Shown here piece by piece: positions 44,873-54,442 of a DNA stretch of 64,000 nucleotides. The notes under the pieces were generated by a model. It was not told where the DNA came from. It did no database searches and was given only the letters and a program-made list of their open reading frames with translations. This DNA is from Chryseobacterium gleum (GTDB taxonomy: Bacteria > Bacteroidota > Bacteroidia > Flavobacteriales > Weeksellaceae): NCBI RefSeq assembly GCF_900636535.1, contig NZ_LR134289.1, forward strand, positions 4,481,001 to 4,545,000. The letters run 5' to 3'. Made by a program: the position numbers and the translations under genes. The number at the start of each line of letters is the position of its first letter. Positions within the stretch are counted from its first letter, which is position 1.

Positions 44873-45481
44873 TTAAAGCATTTCATTGACGGAATTAAAA
44901 TCTTTCAAAATACTTTCATAATCCGCTGTAAAACCGTTTTCCATAGTTCCCTCAATGCGGTAAGTTTCTACGTCCGTAATTCCTGCATAACTTCTGAAAA
45001 CATCCGCAAGATAAGCTGAAATATAATCCGGTGAACCTTCAGCACTTCTGCCACCGGAAGCAACAGCAAGATATACTTTTTTCCCTTTAAGCTGGCCCAC
45101 GCGATTCCATTGTTCATCAAAAACATAAGTAATTCCTACGCGGATCAGCTGGTCAAGCCAGGCTTTCAGAGGTGTGGAAATTCCAAGGTTGAAAACCGGT
45201 GTTCCAATGACAATAATATCCGCTTCACGCACTTCATCCACAATCAGATTGGCATACGAAAGAAGCTGCCCGCTTTGTTCATCGTATAATTCAGGGTGTT
45301 TATAAAACTCATGAATGGACACTTCATCTGCATATGGAGGGGCATCTTTAACTAAGTTTCGTAGAGTAATCTTGTTGATGTTACCTTTTTGTAACAGTTT
45401 TTCCAGAATGGCTGAGCTTAGCTGGTTACTATAAGACTTTTCTCCTCTTGCGCTGGAGATAATGTGCAGAATATTCTTCAT
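44873..45481 (-). CDS. azoR: FMN-dependent NADH-azoreductase
   Basis: A flavodoxin-fold quinone/azo-dye reductase, 202 residues. Seen: the FMN phosphate loop near the start (HIISSARGEKSYSNQLS), ADIIVIGTPVFNLGIST (PMYNF-equivalent), KAWLDQLIRVGITYVF, and VASGGRSAEGSPDY, which is the family's GGxY loop. The physiological substrate is probably quinones. Downstream lies the duplicated region with a decayed paralogue. Confidence 0.88.
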   Translation of the reverse strand: MKNILHIISSARGEKSYSNQLSSAILEKLLQKGNINKITLRNLVKDAPPYADEVSIHEFYKHPELYDEQSGQLLSYANLIVDEVREADIIVIGTPVFNLGISTPLKAWLDQLIRVGITYVFDEQWNRVGQLKGKKVYLAVASGGRSAEGSPDYISAYLADVFRSYAGITDVETYRIEGTMENGFTADYESILKDFNSVNEML

Positions 45482-45647
45482 ACTTTTTTATACTGATGAC
45501 GATCTTGCTTTCATTAAGGGGACCTATCTGTTTATTTTTATCTCATTAATTGATATAGGTTGTTTGAAAAAGCATGGTTTTTAAATTGCCAGACACCCGA
45601 TACTTTACTATATTTATTGAATAAAATCACTTCACAAACTATCTACT

Positions 45648-47180
45648 ATGAAAAAATTTCTTTTAATCCTTCTGGGAATCATTGTCGTTCTGGCTGCTGT
45701 TGTATTGATTAAAACCTATACTTATCCGTTTAAGAAAAATAATATCGGAGCAGGAGAAGGTTGGAAACCTGTAAAAAATGACTCTGCGGTAATGAGGCTG
45801 TCAGGAGGAATAAAGGTTCCCACAGTTTCTACAGGTAGTCTGGGTGAATTCGACTATGCGCCGTTTGATCAGTTCAAAGCTTATTTAAAAACATCTTATC
45901 CGTTAGTTTATCAGAATACAGAAAATGTTGAGGTGAATCAGTATGGATTGGTGTTCAGGCTTAAAGGAAGCAATCCTGCTCTGGAACCCATTTTATTCCT
46001 TTCCCATATGGACGTTGTTCCTCCCGGAGATGCAGATGTCAAAAATAATGAAGAAAATGTATTCCGGCCGGATGACAAACCGCTTGATCCTGTTTCAAAA
46101 GTAGCGGAAGACTGGGATTTTGCCCCTTTTTCAGGAGCGGTAGCCAATGGAAGAATCTACGGAAGAGGAGCAATAGATATGAAAGGAATGCTTTTCTCCT
46201 TGATGGAATCTATGAATTCTATGATTAAAAACAAACAGATTCCTCAGCGTGATATTTATCTGGCTTTCGGTTTTGATGAAGAAGTGGGCGGGCAAAAAGG
46301 AGCCGTTCAGATTGCAGATTATTTTAAAAAGAAAGGATTGAAATTCGATGCTGTTTATGACGAAGGAGGATTGATCATGAGGAAAGGAAATGTAGCAGGA
46401 ATTGATACTGATGTTGCCGTAGTAGGGTGTGCTGAAAAAGGCTTCCTGTCAGCAAAGATAAAAGTAAAAGGTCTAGGCGGACATTCTTCTATGCCTCCTA
46501 TGGAAAGTGCTATCGGGAAAGCAGCTGTCATCATGCAGCGTTTGGAGGATGATCAGATGAAACCAGTTATTACCCCGTTAATCAAAGAATTCTTTAATAA
46601 TATTGGCGGTGAAATGCCTTTTACTACAAGAATGGCGCTGGCCAATCAATGGCTTTTAAAACCGGTATTGATCTCACAGCTCACCAAAAACAATACCACC
46701 AATGCATTGGTAAGAACCACCACAGCATTAACGATGATGAAAGGAAGTGACGGGACCAACGTACTTTCTCCTGAAGTGGAATTTGTGGTTAATTTCAGAC
46801 TGCTTCCCGGAAATTCAGTGAAAGATGTAAAAGATCATATTGCGAAAGCTACTGAAGGTTTTGATGTGGAAGTAGAAGAAATTGATAATACCAGAGAAGC
46901 TTCCGCTATTTCTCCAACCAATACAAAAGCTTTTAAAATAATAGAAGCAGGCGTTAAGGAAATTCATCCCGGAGCGATTGTTACGCCATACCTTACCATG
47001 GCAGGAACGGATGCAGGTAAATATGAAATCGTAAGTAAAAACGTTTACCGTTTCATGCCGATCAAGATCAACAGTGCCGAACAGCAAAGCATTCACAGCA
47101 CCAATGAATATCTCAGCATTGAAAACTATCTGAAAATGATCCACTACTTTGAGTATGTGATGAAGAATTATGATAAATAA
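45648..47180 (+). CDS. M20-family metallopeptidase, membrane-anchored
   Basis: A 510-residue zinc peptidase of the M20/M25/M40 group, close in layout to carboxypeptidase PM20D1-type enzymes. The N-terminal hydrophobic segment (LLILLGIIVVLAAVVLI) is an anchor or uncleaved signal. Catalytic motifs: FLSHMDVVP (zinc H and D), YGRGAIDMKG (bridging D), FGFDEEVGGQKGA (catalytic EE), AVYDEGG, and a final histidine in QQSIHSTNEYLSI. The dimerisation domain (VKVKGLGGHSSMP) lies between them. The substrate is not known. Single gene, 70-residue longer than cytosolic relatives because of the anchor and insertions. Confidence 0.88.
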   Translation: MKKFLLILLGIIVVLAAVVLIKTYTYPFKKNNIGAGEGWKPVKNDSAVMRLSGGIKVPTVSTGSLGEFDYAPFDQFKAYLKTSYPLVYQNTENVEVNQYGLVFRLKGSNPALEPILFLSHMDVVPPGDADVKNNEENVFRPDDKPLDPVSKVAEDWDFAPFSGAVANGRIYGRGAIDMKGMLFSLMESMNSMIKNKQIPQRDIYLAFGFDEEVGGQKGAVQIADYFKKKGLKFDAVYDEGGLIMRKGNVAGIDTDVAVVGCAEKGFLSAKIKVKGLGGHSSMPPMESAIGKAAVIMQRLEDDQMKPVITPLIKEFFNNIGGEMPFTTRMALANQWLLKPVLISQLTKNNTTNALVRTTTALTMMKGSDGTNVLSPEVEFVVNFRLLPGNSVKDVKDHIAKATEGFDVEVEEIDNTREASAISPTNTKAFKIIEAGVKEIHPGAIVTPYLTMAGTDAGKYEIVSKNVYRFMPIKINSAEQQSIHSTNEYLSIENYLKMIHYFEYVMKNYDK

Positions 47181-47527
47181 ATGTCAATGGTGAACGGTCG
47201 GTTCGCTGTGTTTGTGAATTTAGTATAATTTCGCATCTTATTAAACGCAGCGTTCGCAAAGTTTTTTATGATGTTTATTTTTTTTCGATCGCAGAGGTGT
47301 TTCACTCAGCAATGGATAAACTAATGTCCTGGCTGAACGAAGTGTGTTTGCGAACAAATAAATTCTGCATAGTAATAAACCTTGCAAACCTTGCGTTAAT
47401 ACCCATTCACAATTGACTTTGCGAAGCAAAAATTGACCTTTGGCCAAAAAATCTTTCACAAAAAATATATTGCGTCAAGTTTTGTCGCATTACGGATATA
47501 GCTTTGTCATATCAAAATTACAGAGCT
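47181..47527. other. Intergenic region, 347 bases
   Basis: Contains CTTTGCG/CTTGCGTTAA-type phrases like those in the 44.4 kb repeats, but no gene. The promoter of the next gene is at 47499. Confidence 0.5.
47499..47506 (+). promoter_or_regulatory. -7 element
   Basis: TAGCTTTG, 21 bases upstream of the ATG at 47528; it overlaps the alternative TTG at 47504, which is therefore not the start. Confidence 0.55.
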
Positions 47528-48223
47528 ATGGAATTGCCATTTTACTTAAACTTTAACGACTTCGAAAGTAATTATTATGACAACCTTGAAAAATGGTTTG
47601 AAGAATATCATAATACCAGCGAAACAGACTATCTGAATGCGCTTGCTGAACTTTACAGTCCGTATGTCTATTACAATTTTACAGATGACAGGTTAAAGCC
47701 GGATGCCTCCATTGAAGTGAAAGACTGCTTTTTTCCTTACCATGAAAAAATAGGGATTTCTTTCTGTATTGATTGCGAAAACGAAACCTCACCCGCCAAC
47801 AGGATGAATCAGGTTTTTGAATTTAAAAATATCTCCATGATGGAGTACGCCCAGCACATTCTTGATAAGATCAATAAGTTTTGTTCAAAAAATCCTCAGG
47901 CTCTGGACGGTAACAAAAATATTCATGATTATCTTAATAACTATGCTATTGTTACCTCTGTAGAAGGGGTAGGATATTGCATCAGCTATAACCGCCATCA
48001 GAAAGCAATACCCTTTTTAAAAGCATACCTTCCGTATTATGGGCAGACGGTCAATATGGCGGTATACAGGGATTTCCTGTTCTCTGTAGTGCAGATTGCA
48101 GAATTTATTGACCAGAAACTGAAAACGGTACATGCTTTTAAACATACGATTTACGCCCGTTCCAAAGCGGAAGCCAAATTTAATGTACAGATGAGCCGCG
48201 AATTCCTGAAGCTTTGCAACTAA
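47528..48223 (+). CDS. Hypothetical protein
   Basis: A 231-residue soluble protein from the ATG at 47528. It has an acidic, aromatic-rich N-terminal half (FYLNFNDFESNYYDNLEKWF, DCFFPYHEKIGISFCIDCEN) and a helical end. No signal peptide, no domain I recognise, no operon partner. Followed by a strong terminator. Confidence 0.65.
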   Translation: MELPFYLNFNDFESNYYDNLEKWFEEYHNTSETDYLNALAELYSPYVYYNFTDDRLKPDASIEVKDCFFPYHEKIGISFCIDCENETSPANRMNQVFEFKNISMMEYAQHILDKINKFCSKNPQALDGNKNIHDYLNNYAIVTSVEGVGYCISYNRHQKAIPFLKAYLPYYGQTVNMAVYRDFLFSVVQIAEFIDQKLKTVHAFKHTIYARSKAEAKFNVQMSREFLKLCN

Positions 48224-48279
48224 ACGATACACCAAACATTCATACTTAATTATATTGCAGGGAAACTTATGTTTCAACA

Positions 48280-48309
48280 AAAATCCCGGTCAGTGATGAT
48301 CGGGATTTT
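48280..48309. terminator. Terminator between convergent genes
   Basis: Stem AAAATCCCG / CGGGATTTT with a 12-base loop, T-rich after it. Confidence 0.8.
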
Positions 48310-48332
48310 GTTTGTACAAAGGTGGTTTTTTG

Positions 48333-49124
48333 TTATTTCTTTCTGTAAGGAATATTCCATATCAGATCGGCTGCCAGATAATGAACCCCTCCATGATGAA
48401 TACTTCTGCTGTCTCTGATCAGATCATCCATATATCCTACATCTACTGTAAAAGGAGAGTTTGGGATTGTAAACATATAATAAGCGGCAATACGCATTTC
48501 ACGATATCCAAAGGCACTCCATTCAGCATCCGGCTCGTTGAGATGACTTATGGAAAACAATGCTTCTGCACTTAAAGCCAGCTTCTGATTATTTTTAGGA
48601 GATAAATTATAGGTGAGCTGACTTTTGATCCGTGTTCTCAACTGAAAATCCTCTTCCACCTTATGAAAGTCTGCATCAAAAAATTTCCTGAATTCCTGCC
48701 GGACCGTATTTTTCAGCTTCCACTTTTTTCCCAGATCAAAAGTGTATGCATATCTTCCGTAGATCCTGAATTCCTGTTCGGTATTTTCTTTTTCATAAGG
48801 AGCGTTATTCTCATAGTGGGGTTGTCTGCGGTAACTCAGTGCATAGCTGTATTGCTGATGCGGGGCAAAAGAGTGGTATACCTCATGATTCAAAACAATG
48901 ATAGCCTGCTTTGAAAATAAATTATGGTTATCCGGGCTGCTTTTTCTCCCGATGGCAACATAGCTCAAAGCCTGCTTTTTTCCTAAAGAATCCAGCTGCT
49001 GTTTAACTCCAAAGGCACCCCAGAATGCATTGTTGGCGTCTCCCAGCCCCGGCGGACTGATCTGTGCCTTGATAGTGGTTCCTATACATCCCAATAAGAA
49101 TATACCTGCAAAAATTTTCTTCAT
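48333..49124 (-). CDS. DUF2490 outer-membrane-like protein
   Basis: A 263-residue exported protein with signal peptide (IFAGIFLLGCIGTTIKAQ) from the start at 49124; the frame open to 49265 adds an unlikely 47-residue leader. The body is a series of amphipathic strands with alternating aromatic residues (SYALSYRRQPHYEN, RIYGRYAYTFDLGKKW, FQLRTRIKSQLTYNLS, EMRIAAYYMFTI), the pattern of DUF2490 beta-barrels. Function unknown. Confidence 0.75.
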   Translation of the reverse strand: MKKIFAGIFLLGCIGTTIKAQISPPGLGDANNAFWGAFGVKQQLDSLGKKQALSYVAIGRKSSPDNHNLFSKQAIIVLNHEVYHSFAPHQQYSYALSYRRQPHYENNAPYEKENTEQEFRIYGRYAYTFDLGKKWKLKNTVRQEFRKFFDADFHKVEEDFQLRTRIKSQLTYNLSPKNNQKLALSAEALFSISHLNEPDAEWSAFGYREMRIAAYYMFTIPNSPFTVDVGYMDDLIRDSRSIHHGGVHYLAADLIWNIPYRKK

Positions 49125-49575
49125 GCCCAATATGACGGATAGCCGTTTTACTGTTAATTTTAAATGACTGCGAAACCATAAGATAGAAGAGAATACCGCA
49201 GTTACATAGTGAGAATACTTTATCACAGCAAAATTATAAGTCTGGTTCATAGAATGTTTATTCAAAATCTTTCAATACTGTTTAAAAACGAGACAAAATA
49301 AGAACTTGATTTAGGATAGAATTAGGAATAGGGTTTTAAACGGATTGTGGATAAAATGTGGATAACATGTTAGCAGTTTGTGGAAAAGTTAATTTCATCA
49401 ATTTTTAAAAAAGTAAATAATCTCCTAAACATTTATTGGAGTCTATAAAAATTTACTTAAGGTCGAAGCTATGTTTTATATTTATTTAGAATAATTCAAA
49501 TTAATATTGTAGGAGAGTTTTCAATTCCGTTATTTTGCACCTTTATTTATAATCACTTTAAATAAGGCTGAAAAA
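49125..49575. other. Intergenic region, 451 bases
   Basis: AT-rich spacer between divergent genes. It holds a Fur-box-like inverted repeat at 49484 and, near 49531, a TTATTTTGC that is one base off the -7 consensus. Confidence 0.5.
49484..49502. promoter_or_regulatory. Fur-box-like inverted repeat
   Basis: ATTTAGAATAATTCAAATT has a perfect GAAT-A-ATTC core and AT-rich arms, close to the ATTTAGAAT-ATTCTAAAT type boxes of iron genes. It is about 75 bases upstream of a siderophore receptor, where iron control is expected. The site itself is a guess from sequence. Confidence 0.4.
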
Positions 49576-52044
49576 ATGATACAACCTAATGAATGTATGT
49601 TTCCCGGGAAGCATATGCCTCATTCCGTAGAGACAAGACAGAATGATATTTCAACCAAGAATCAGCAATGCGTAAAGCCGTTTCTTATTTTATTATTCTT
49701 ACTAACCGGTTTAACAGCAATACAAGCACAGAATCTGCAGGGCGGAATCTCGGGAAAAGTAAATATGGTGGACGGACAGCCATTAAGGGCAATATCTGTC
49801 TCCTTGCCGGAAGCGAATCGGCAAACCCTTACGGATGACGAAGGAAATTATCATTTTGTAAACCTGAACGCAGGTTCTTATACTGTGAAGTTACAGATTC
49901 TGGGAACTAAAGAAGTTCGTCTCCCGGTGGAGGTAAAAGCTGGTGAAACAACAACACTGGATTATCAGCTTACCCAGGAAAATATACAGGCTATACAGGA
50001 AGTGGTCATAATGAAAAATACAAACCGTTTTTCGAAAAAAGAAAGCAGTTTTGTAGCCAGATTGCCTTTGAAAAATTTAGAAAATCCTCAGGTATACAAT
50101 ACGGTTACCAAAGAATTATTCCAGGAACAGGTTGCTGTAGATTTGGGAAGTATTTCCAAAAACGTACCGGGTGCCGGAGTTCCTATGATTGCCAACCAGG
50201 GAAGAGTGACATTCCGCTCAAGGGGATTTGAAACAGAACCCAATGCCCGAAATGGAGTCGCAGGAGCTGCATTTTCAGTGATTGATCCTGTAAACCTTGA
50301 ACGTATAGAAGCTATTAAGGGACCTTCAGCTACCTTATTTGGGAAAAGTGTGGCCAGCAGTTACGGAGGAGTATACAACAGGGTAACGAAAAAACCTTAC
50401 AATAATTTTGGCGGTGAAGTAGGGTATGTAGGAGGAAGCTGGAATTATAACCGGCTGACTGTGGATGTCAATACACCGGTAAATAAGGACAGAACAGCTC
50501 TTTTCCGCCTTAATGCGGCAGGAACTACAGAAAAGAGCTTCCAGGATATCGGATTTACCAACTCACTGGCTATTGCTCCCAGTTTTTCTTATCAGATCAA
50601 TGACCGTATGTCGCTCCTGCTGGATGTAGAGTTCAATCAGGCAAAAGGAACATCGGTTGTACGATTCAATCCTTATACCGGAAGTAACAAAATCCAGTCT
50701 ATTGCAGATATGAAGTTTCCGTATTATAAAAACTTCCTGAGTGATGACCTGGCTTACGAAACAGAGATGCTGAACATCTTCGCCCAGCTGAATTATAAAG
50801 TTTCAGAAAACTGGACTTCTCAAACAATACTTTCCCGCGCAAGATCTACCATTAACGGATATATTTCTGCCATCAACGGAAAAACAGATTCCACAGCAAG
50901 CGCTCAGGTCATGGTGGGAACCACTTCATTTATTGCCACCAATATTCAACAGAACTTCATCGGGGATTTCCGTATCGGACGTTTCAGAAACAGAATGGTT
51001 GTCGGATTGGATTTTTATAATAACTCCAATCATTTTGACCGTTACCATACCAATACCAAGGTATTTAATTTTGTTCATCCTTCGGCTGACTTCAGAGTGA
51101 ATAGCAATACGATCGATGCGCTTACCGCTACTTCAGCCTTCAGAAGGGAAAATAACAGTGATAATACCTATGCTGCTTATGTTTCTGATGTTTTTAATAT
51201 TACGGATCAGCTTATGGTAATGGCGAGTTTAAGGGTGGACCGGTTTCAGTTCAAAGGAGTGTATGATATAACAACAGGAGAAATCAAAGGTGGCTTAAGT
51301 AGCAGTGGGGCACAATCGGGACCTTATGAACAGACCGCTTTTTCACCCAAAATGGGAATTGTTTATGAAATATTGAAAAATAAACTTTCCCTGTTTGGAA
51401 ACTATATGAACGGCTTTAATAACGTAAGCGGAACGGATATCAACGGGAATACCTTCAAACCTGAATATGCCAATCAGTTAGAGTTTGGAGTAAAAGCAGA
51501 TATTTTTAACCACAGACTTGTAGGTACGTTAAGTTATTACAATATCCGTGTAGATAATATTTTAAGAACAAATCCTGATGATATCAACTATTCCATACAG
51601 GATGGAACACAGGTAAGTAAAGGTTTCGAAGCTGAGCTGACTGCCAATCCTTTTGATGGATTCAATGTTGTTGCAGGATATGCTTATAATGACAGTAAAT
51701 TTACCAATGCCAATCCTTCGGTAAATGGCTTAAGGCCTGCATTGTCCGGACCTGCGAATATGTTCAACTTCTGGGTCAGCTACCGTATTCCTGAAGGAAA
51801 ATTAAAAGGCTTAGGAATAGGCGGTGGTGGAAATATGGGATCCTCTTCCTATCAAACCAATACACAAACAGCTAAAGTGATTATTCCATCTTACAAAATG
51901 TTTGATTTAGGAATTTTCTATGATCAGCCAAAATACAGAGTAGGCCTGAAATTCGATAATATTACCAACGAAAAAGCATGGTCTGTACGTTTAACGCCAC
52001 AGGCTCCGTCGCGTTTTCTTGGAAGTGTTTCTTTAAAGTTTTAA
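49576..52044 (+). CDS. TonB-dependent siderophore receptor
   Basis: An outer-membrane receptor of 822 residues that imports ferric siderophores with TonB energy. It has a signal segment at about 33-52 (PFLILLFLLTGLTAIQAQ), unusually far from the first ATG; the ATG at 49615 may be the real start. Next is a carboxypeptidase-regulatory-like domain (GGISGKVNMVDGQPLRAISV, NLNAGSYTVKLQ), then the plug (VPGAGVPMIANQGRVTFRSR, VNLERIEAIKGPSATLFG) and a barrel ending GSVSLKF with the terminal phenylalanine. RSRGFE and the plug motif fit the TIGR01783 siderophore group. The siderophore is not known. Confidence 0.9.
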   Translation: MIQPNECMFPGKHMPHSVETRQNDISTKNQQCVKPFLILLFLLTGLTAIQAQNLQGGISGKVNMVDGQPLRAISVSLPEANRQTLTDDEGNYHFVNLNAGSYTVKLQILGTKEVRLPVEVKAGETTTLDYQLTQENIQAIQEVVIMKNTNRFSKKESSFVARLPLKNLENPQVYNTVTKELFQEQVAVDLGSISKNVPGAGVPMIANQGRVTFRSRGFETEPNARNGVAGAAFSVIDPVNLERIEAIKGPSATLFGKSVASSYGGVYNRVTKKPYNNFGGEVGYVGGSWNYNRLTVDVNTPVNKDRTALFRLNAAGTTEKSFQDIGFTNSLAIAPSFSYQINDRMSLLLDVEFNQAKGTSVVRFNPYTGSNKIQSIADMKFPYYKNFLSDDLAYETEMLNIFAQLNYKVSENWTSQTILSRARSTINGYISAINGKTDSTASAQVMVGTTSFIATNIQQNFIGDFRIGRFRNRMVVGLDFYNNSNHFDRYHTNTKVFNFVHPSADFRVNSNTIDALTATSAFRRENNSDNTYAAYVSDVFNITDQLMVMASLRVDRFQFKGVYDITTGEIKGGLSSSGAQSGPYEQTAFSPKMGIVYEILKNKLSLFGNYMNGFNNVSGTDINGNTFKPEYANQLEFGVKADIFNHRLVGTLSYYNIRVDNILRTNPDDINYSIQDGTQVSKGFEAELTANPFDGFNVVAGYAYNDSKFTNANPSVNGLRPALSGPANMFNFWVSYRIPEGKLKGLGIGGGGNMGSSSYQTNTQTAKVIIPSYKMFDLGIFYDQPKYRVGLKFDNITNEKAWSVRLTPQAPSRFLGSVSLKF

Positions 52045-52061
52045 ATAAAGATAATTATAAG

Positions 52062-52086
52062 GGCCGGATTAAAAGTCCGGTCTTTC
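52062..52086 (+). terminator. Terminator of the receptor gene
   Basis: Stem GGCCGGA / TCCGGTC with an AT-rich loop, followed by TTTCTTTT. Confidence 0.75.
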
Positions 52087-52118
52087 TTTTGTAAATATTC
52101 ATCCGTCAAATTGAAGGT

Positions 52119-52153
52119 AAATTGCCACAATATTCTACATATTGTGGCAATTT
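52119..52153. terminator. Perfect 15-bp hairpin, bidirectional terminator
   Basis: AAATTGCCACAATAT and its exact complement around a 5-base loop, with T-rich flanks. It probably ends the minus-strand gene at 52174. Confidence 0.75.
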
Positions 52154-52173
52154 GTTTTATGGGCTGTTTATTA

Positions 52174-52590
52174 TCAGTTTTGTCTTACTCCGCACATCGC
52201 ATCCCATGTTGTCCAGAAATGGGCATTGATGGCTCCGATAGGAGGATTGGTGCTGTCTGCAACAATGCCTACCATAGAGGCACAGTTGGAATTACAGCCT
52301 ATTTCATTGTGACTTCCTGTTTGAGGAGGGATCTGACGCCATGTACCGGTAGATCCGCTTAGTAATTCTACTCTGATATCAAAAATCCCTGAAAGATTAG
52401 GGGTTTGGATTTGTTTGGTTGGATTCTCACTTGAAATAAAGTCACTCCAGTCTCCTTGCGAGAAGGTAACACGCCATGTAGAGATCATTTTAGAGGTATC
52501 ATTTTGCGGTGAAAGATACACCCAGAATTGTGCTCCGTTTCCAAGTACTAACTGACCTGAAGAATTTGCATTTACACTTGTTGATGTCAT
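52174..52590 (-). CDS. Hypothetical protein
   Basis: A 138-residue protein without a signal peptide, rich in S, T, N and W (GAQFWVYLSPQNDTSKMIST, STWRVTFSQGDWSDFI). It has three cysteines near the C-terminus (IGCNSNCASMVG, AMCGV). Composition suggests a beta-sandwich. No family recognised. Single gene with its own terminator. Confidence 0.6.
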   Translation of the reverse strand: MTSTSVNANSSGQLVLGNGAQFWVYLSPQNDTSKMISTWRVTFSQGDWSDFISSENPTKQIQTPNLSGIFDIRVELLSGSTGTWRQIPPQTGSHNEIGCNSNCASMVGIVADSTNPPIGAINAHFWTTWDAMCGVRQN

Positions 52591-52908
52591 AATTAAGTCG
52601 GTTTTTGGTGATTAGATTATACTTCAAAGTAACGAACAACAAAGGAAATAGCGTAGCGTATAAATTACCAATTATCTGGATGAGTAGAAATACTTATAAA
52701 ATAATCCTAACTCATCGAAATTAATTAATAGTGTAATTAGTATTGTTTGTATTTGGTGAAATTATTATTATGAAATGTATATTAAAATTAGTTATTTTTT
52801 TTAACATAATAAAATATTTATATTTTTTATTGTGAATAATAAAAATATTTGATAAAATTGATGCAGATTGCAATCTGAAATATTTATTTAATAATTAAAT
52901 TTTTAACG
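52591..52908. other. Intergenic region, 318 bases
   Basis: Extremely AT-rich divergent promoter region; no exact TAnnTTTG box with good position is seen and no gene is supported. Confidence 0.5.
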
Positions 52909-53211
52909 ATGAAAAAAATATTCTTTATTGCTGCTCTTGGTGTAGCAGGATTTATGAGTGCTAAAGGTAGTGCTGATAACAAAGTAATCAGAAAAGCAAA
53001 AACTACTGATAATAAATCTGTTAATAGTAATACTTCTAATAAAGCAAAAGCTGCTTTTTATAATTGGATAGGAGTTTCTACTTGGTGTGGAAAAGTATTT
53101 TATCTGGATGCAAGTGATTATTCTAGTTTTGAGGAGCTAGATGCGGCGGCTACTCAGTTTACTAATCAACAATGTGCTGGAGCATCTACATTTACTGGTC
53201 AGTATACGTAA
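52909..53211 (+). CDS. Small secreted peptide precursor, two cysteines
   Basis: A 100-residue protein: Sec signal peptide (IFFIAALGVAGFMSAKG), a lysine/asparagine/serine-rich spacer, and a C-terminal core with aromatic residues and two cysteines (WIGVSTWCGKVFYLD, then FTNQQCAGASTFTGQYT). The cysteines are 31 residues apart and could form a disulfide. I do not recognise the family. 68 bases downstream is a GLPGLI-family gene. The leader-spacer-core shape resembles secreted peptides or bacteriocin precursors, but nothing proves this. Confidence 0.65.
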   Translation: MKKIFFIAALGVAGFMSAKGSADNKVIRKAKTTDNKSVNSNTSNKAKAAFYNWIGVSTWCGKVFYLDASDYSSFEELDAAATQFTNQQCAGASTFTGQYT

Positions 53212-53235
53212 TATTAAAAAATTATTTTAACCATG

Positions 53236-53268
53236 AATCAGTAACTGTTAAGTTGCTGATTCTTTATT
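53236..53268 (+). terminator. Hairpin between peptide and GLPGLI genes
   Basis: Stem AATCAGTAAC / GTTGCTGATT followed by TCTTTATTTAT. May be a partial terminator that lowers readthrough into the next gene. Confidence 0.55.
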
Positions 53269-53279
53269 TATATGAAATT

Positions 53280-54110
53280 ATGAAATTCTATCTATTTATA
53301 TTTTCTTTTATTATTGTATTCATTAGTGGGCAGGGCATTATTTCGCCGAATTTTTCAATTAAAACTTCTCCTTATGAAGTGACTAATTATGGAACAAGTT
53401 CGTATAATATATACTATAAAGTAAATTTTTTAGATAATGCCCTCTTTCCTAGTAGCAAAAAAGAGGTGATGTGTATTCTTGAGTTGGGAGATCATGTTTC
53501 TAAATTCTTAGATTATAATCAGTTGAAAAAGGATTCACTATCTGAAAAATATAGTAAACAGGACATGATTGGCTCTAAAGAAATGGGTGAGTTTATGAAA
53601 ATAAGAGTTTTATGGAATAATATAATCTTCAAAAATAATAATATAATGACAGTTCAGGAGAGGTTCAAATCTATATATCAATATGAGGAAGACCAACCAA
53701 AACTTAACTGGAACTTAGAGAAAGGAGAAAAAATATTACTAGGGCATGAGTGTAATAAGGCAACAGTTAGCTATAGAGGAAGAAATTACATTGCATGGTA
53801 CACCACTGGCATACCTATTAATAATGGACCTTATATTTTTGGAGGATTACCTGGTTTAATTTTAGAAGTTGAAGATACTGATAAGAAATATACTTTTGAA
53901 GCAGTGGGAATTACAAAAACCCCCAAGCTTATTTATCTAAGAAATGAGAAAAGTATATTAAGGACTACAAGAGAAAAGTTTAGAAATGTACAACGAACTT
54001 ATAAAGAGAATCCTAATGCTTTTTATACTGGTAAGGCTTATAATGAAGATGGGACACCAATAGTATTAAAACAACAAAATATTCAATATGAACCAATGGA
54101 GATTGAGTAG
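53280..54110 (+). CDS. GLPGLI family protein
   Basis: A 276-residue exported protein of the Bacteroidota GLPGLI family (TIGR01200). Start at 53280 gives a signal peptide (FYLFIFSFIIVFISGQG); a longer frame from 53172 has none. The family signature GGLPGLILEVED is at about residue 194, after GHECNKATVSYRGRNYIAWYT, which is also typical. The role of the family is unknown. It is paired with the small secreted peptide upstream. Confidence 0.85.
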   Translation: MKFYLFIFSFIIVFISGQGIISPNFSIKTSPYEVTNYGTSSYNIYYKVNFLDNALFPSSKKEVMCILELGDHVSKFLDYNQLKKDSLSEKYSKQDMIGSKEMGEFMKIRVLWNNIIFKNNNIMTVQERFKSIYQYEEDQPKLNWNLEKGEKILLGHECNKATVSYRGRNYIAWYTTGIPINNGPYIFGGLPGLILEVEDTDKKYTFEAVGITKTPKLIYLRNEKSILRTTREKFRNVQRTYKENPNAFYTGKAYNEDGTPIVLKQQNIQYEPMEIE

Positions 54111-54233
54111 TGCATTGTAAAATTTGTTGCTATGGCAAAAAAATGACTTGTTATTGGTCTAAAGTGTTGTAAAAAGTGAGTTTTAGCTTTTAAAGACACT
54201 AAGTGGTAACCTTTAAATTAAAGCATAAAATAT

Positions 54234-54263
54234 AAAAGTCTTAAGTATATACTTAAGACTTTT
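54234..54263. terminator. Perfect palindromic terminator
   Basis: AAAAGTCTTAAGTAT followed at once by its exact complement, 30 bases in all, then TTTC. Likely the end of the GLPGLI transcript. Confidence 0.7.
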
Positions 54264-54417
54264 CTTGCAGAAAGGAAGGGATTCCATGATGCAAAATATT
54301 GTAATTGATTATCAATAAGTTACATTTTCGAAATACGTAAAAAATAGGCGTTATTTACTCATTTCTTACTCATTTTACTCAAATGTTCAGGTCGCAAATA
54401 TAAAAATAAATCCACAA

Positions 54418-54440
54418 AAAAAGGCCCCGGTTGGGGCTTT
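54418..54440 (-). terminator. Terminator of the PIN operon
   Basis: GCCCC-GGTT-GGGGC hairpin; on the minus strand it is followed by seven T. Three bases after the PIN gene stop. Confidence 0.75.
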
Positions 54441-54442
54441 AT

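Larger units (their letters stand above)
54111..54442. other. Intergenic region at the left edge of the mobile element
   Basis: Holds two terminators and no gene. An attachment site could lie here, but the matching copy would be outside the window. Confidence 0.5.

Noticed and set aside
54264..54420. Attachment site of the prophage-like element
   Set aside because: No tRNA end or repeat can be matched because the other border is outside the window.
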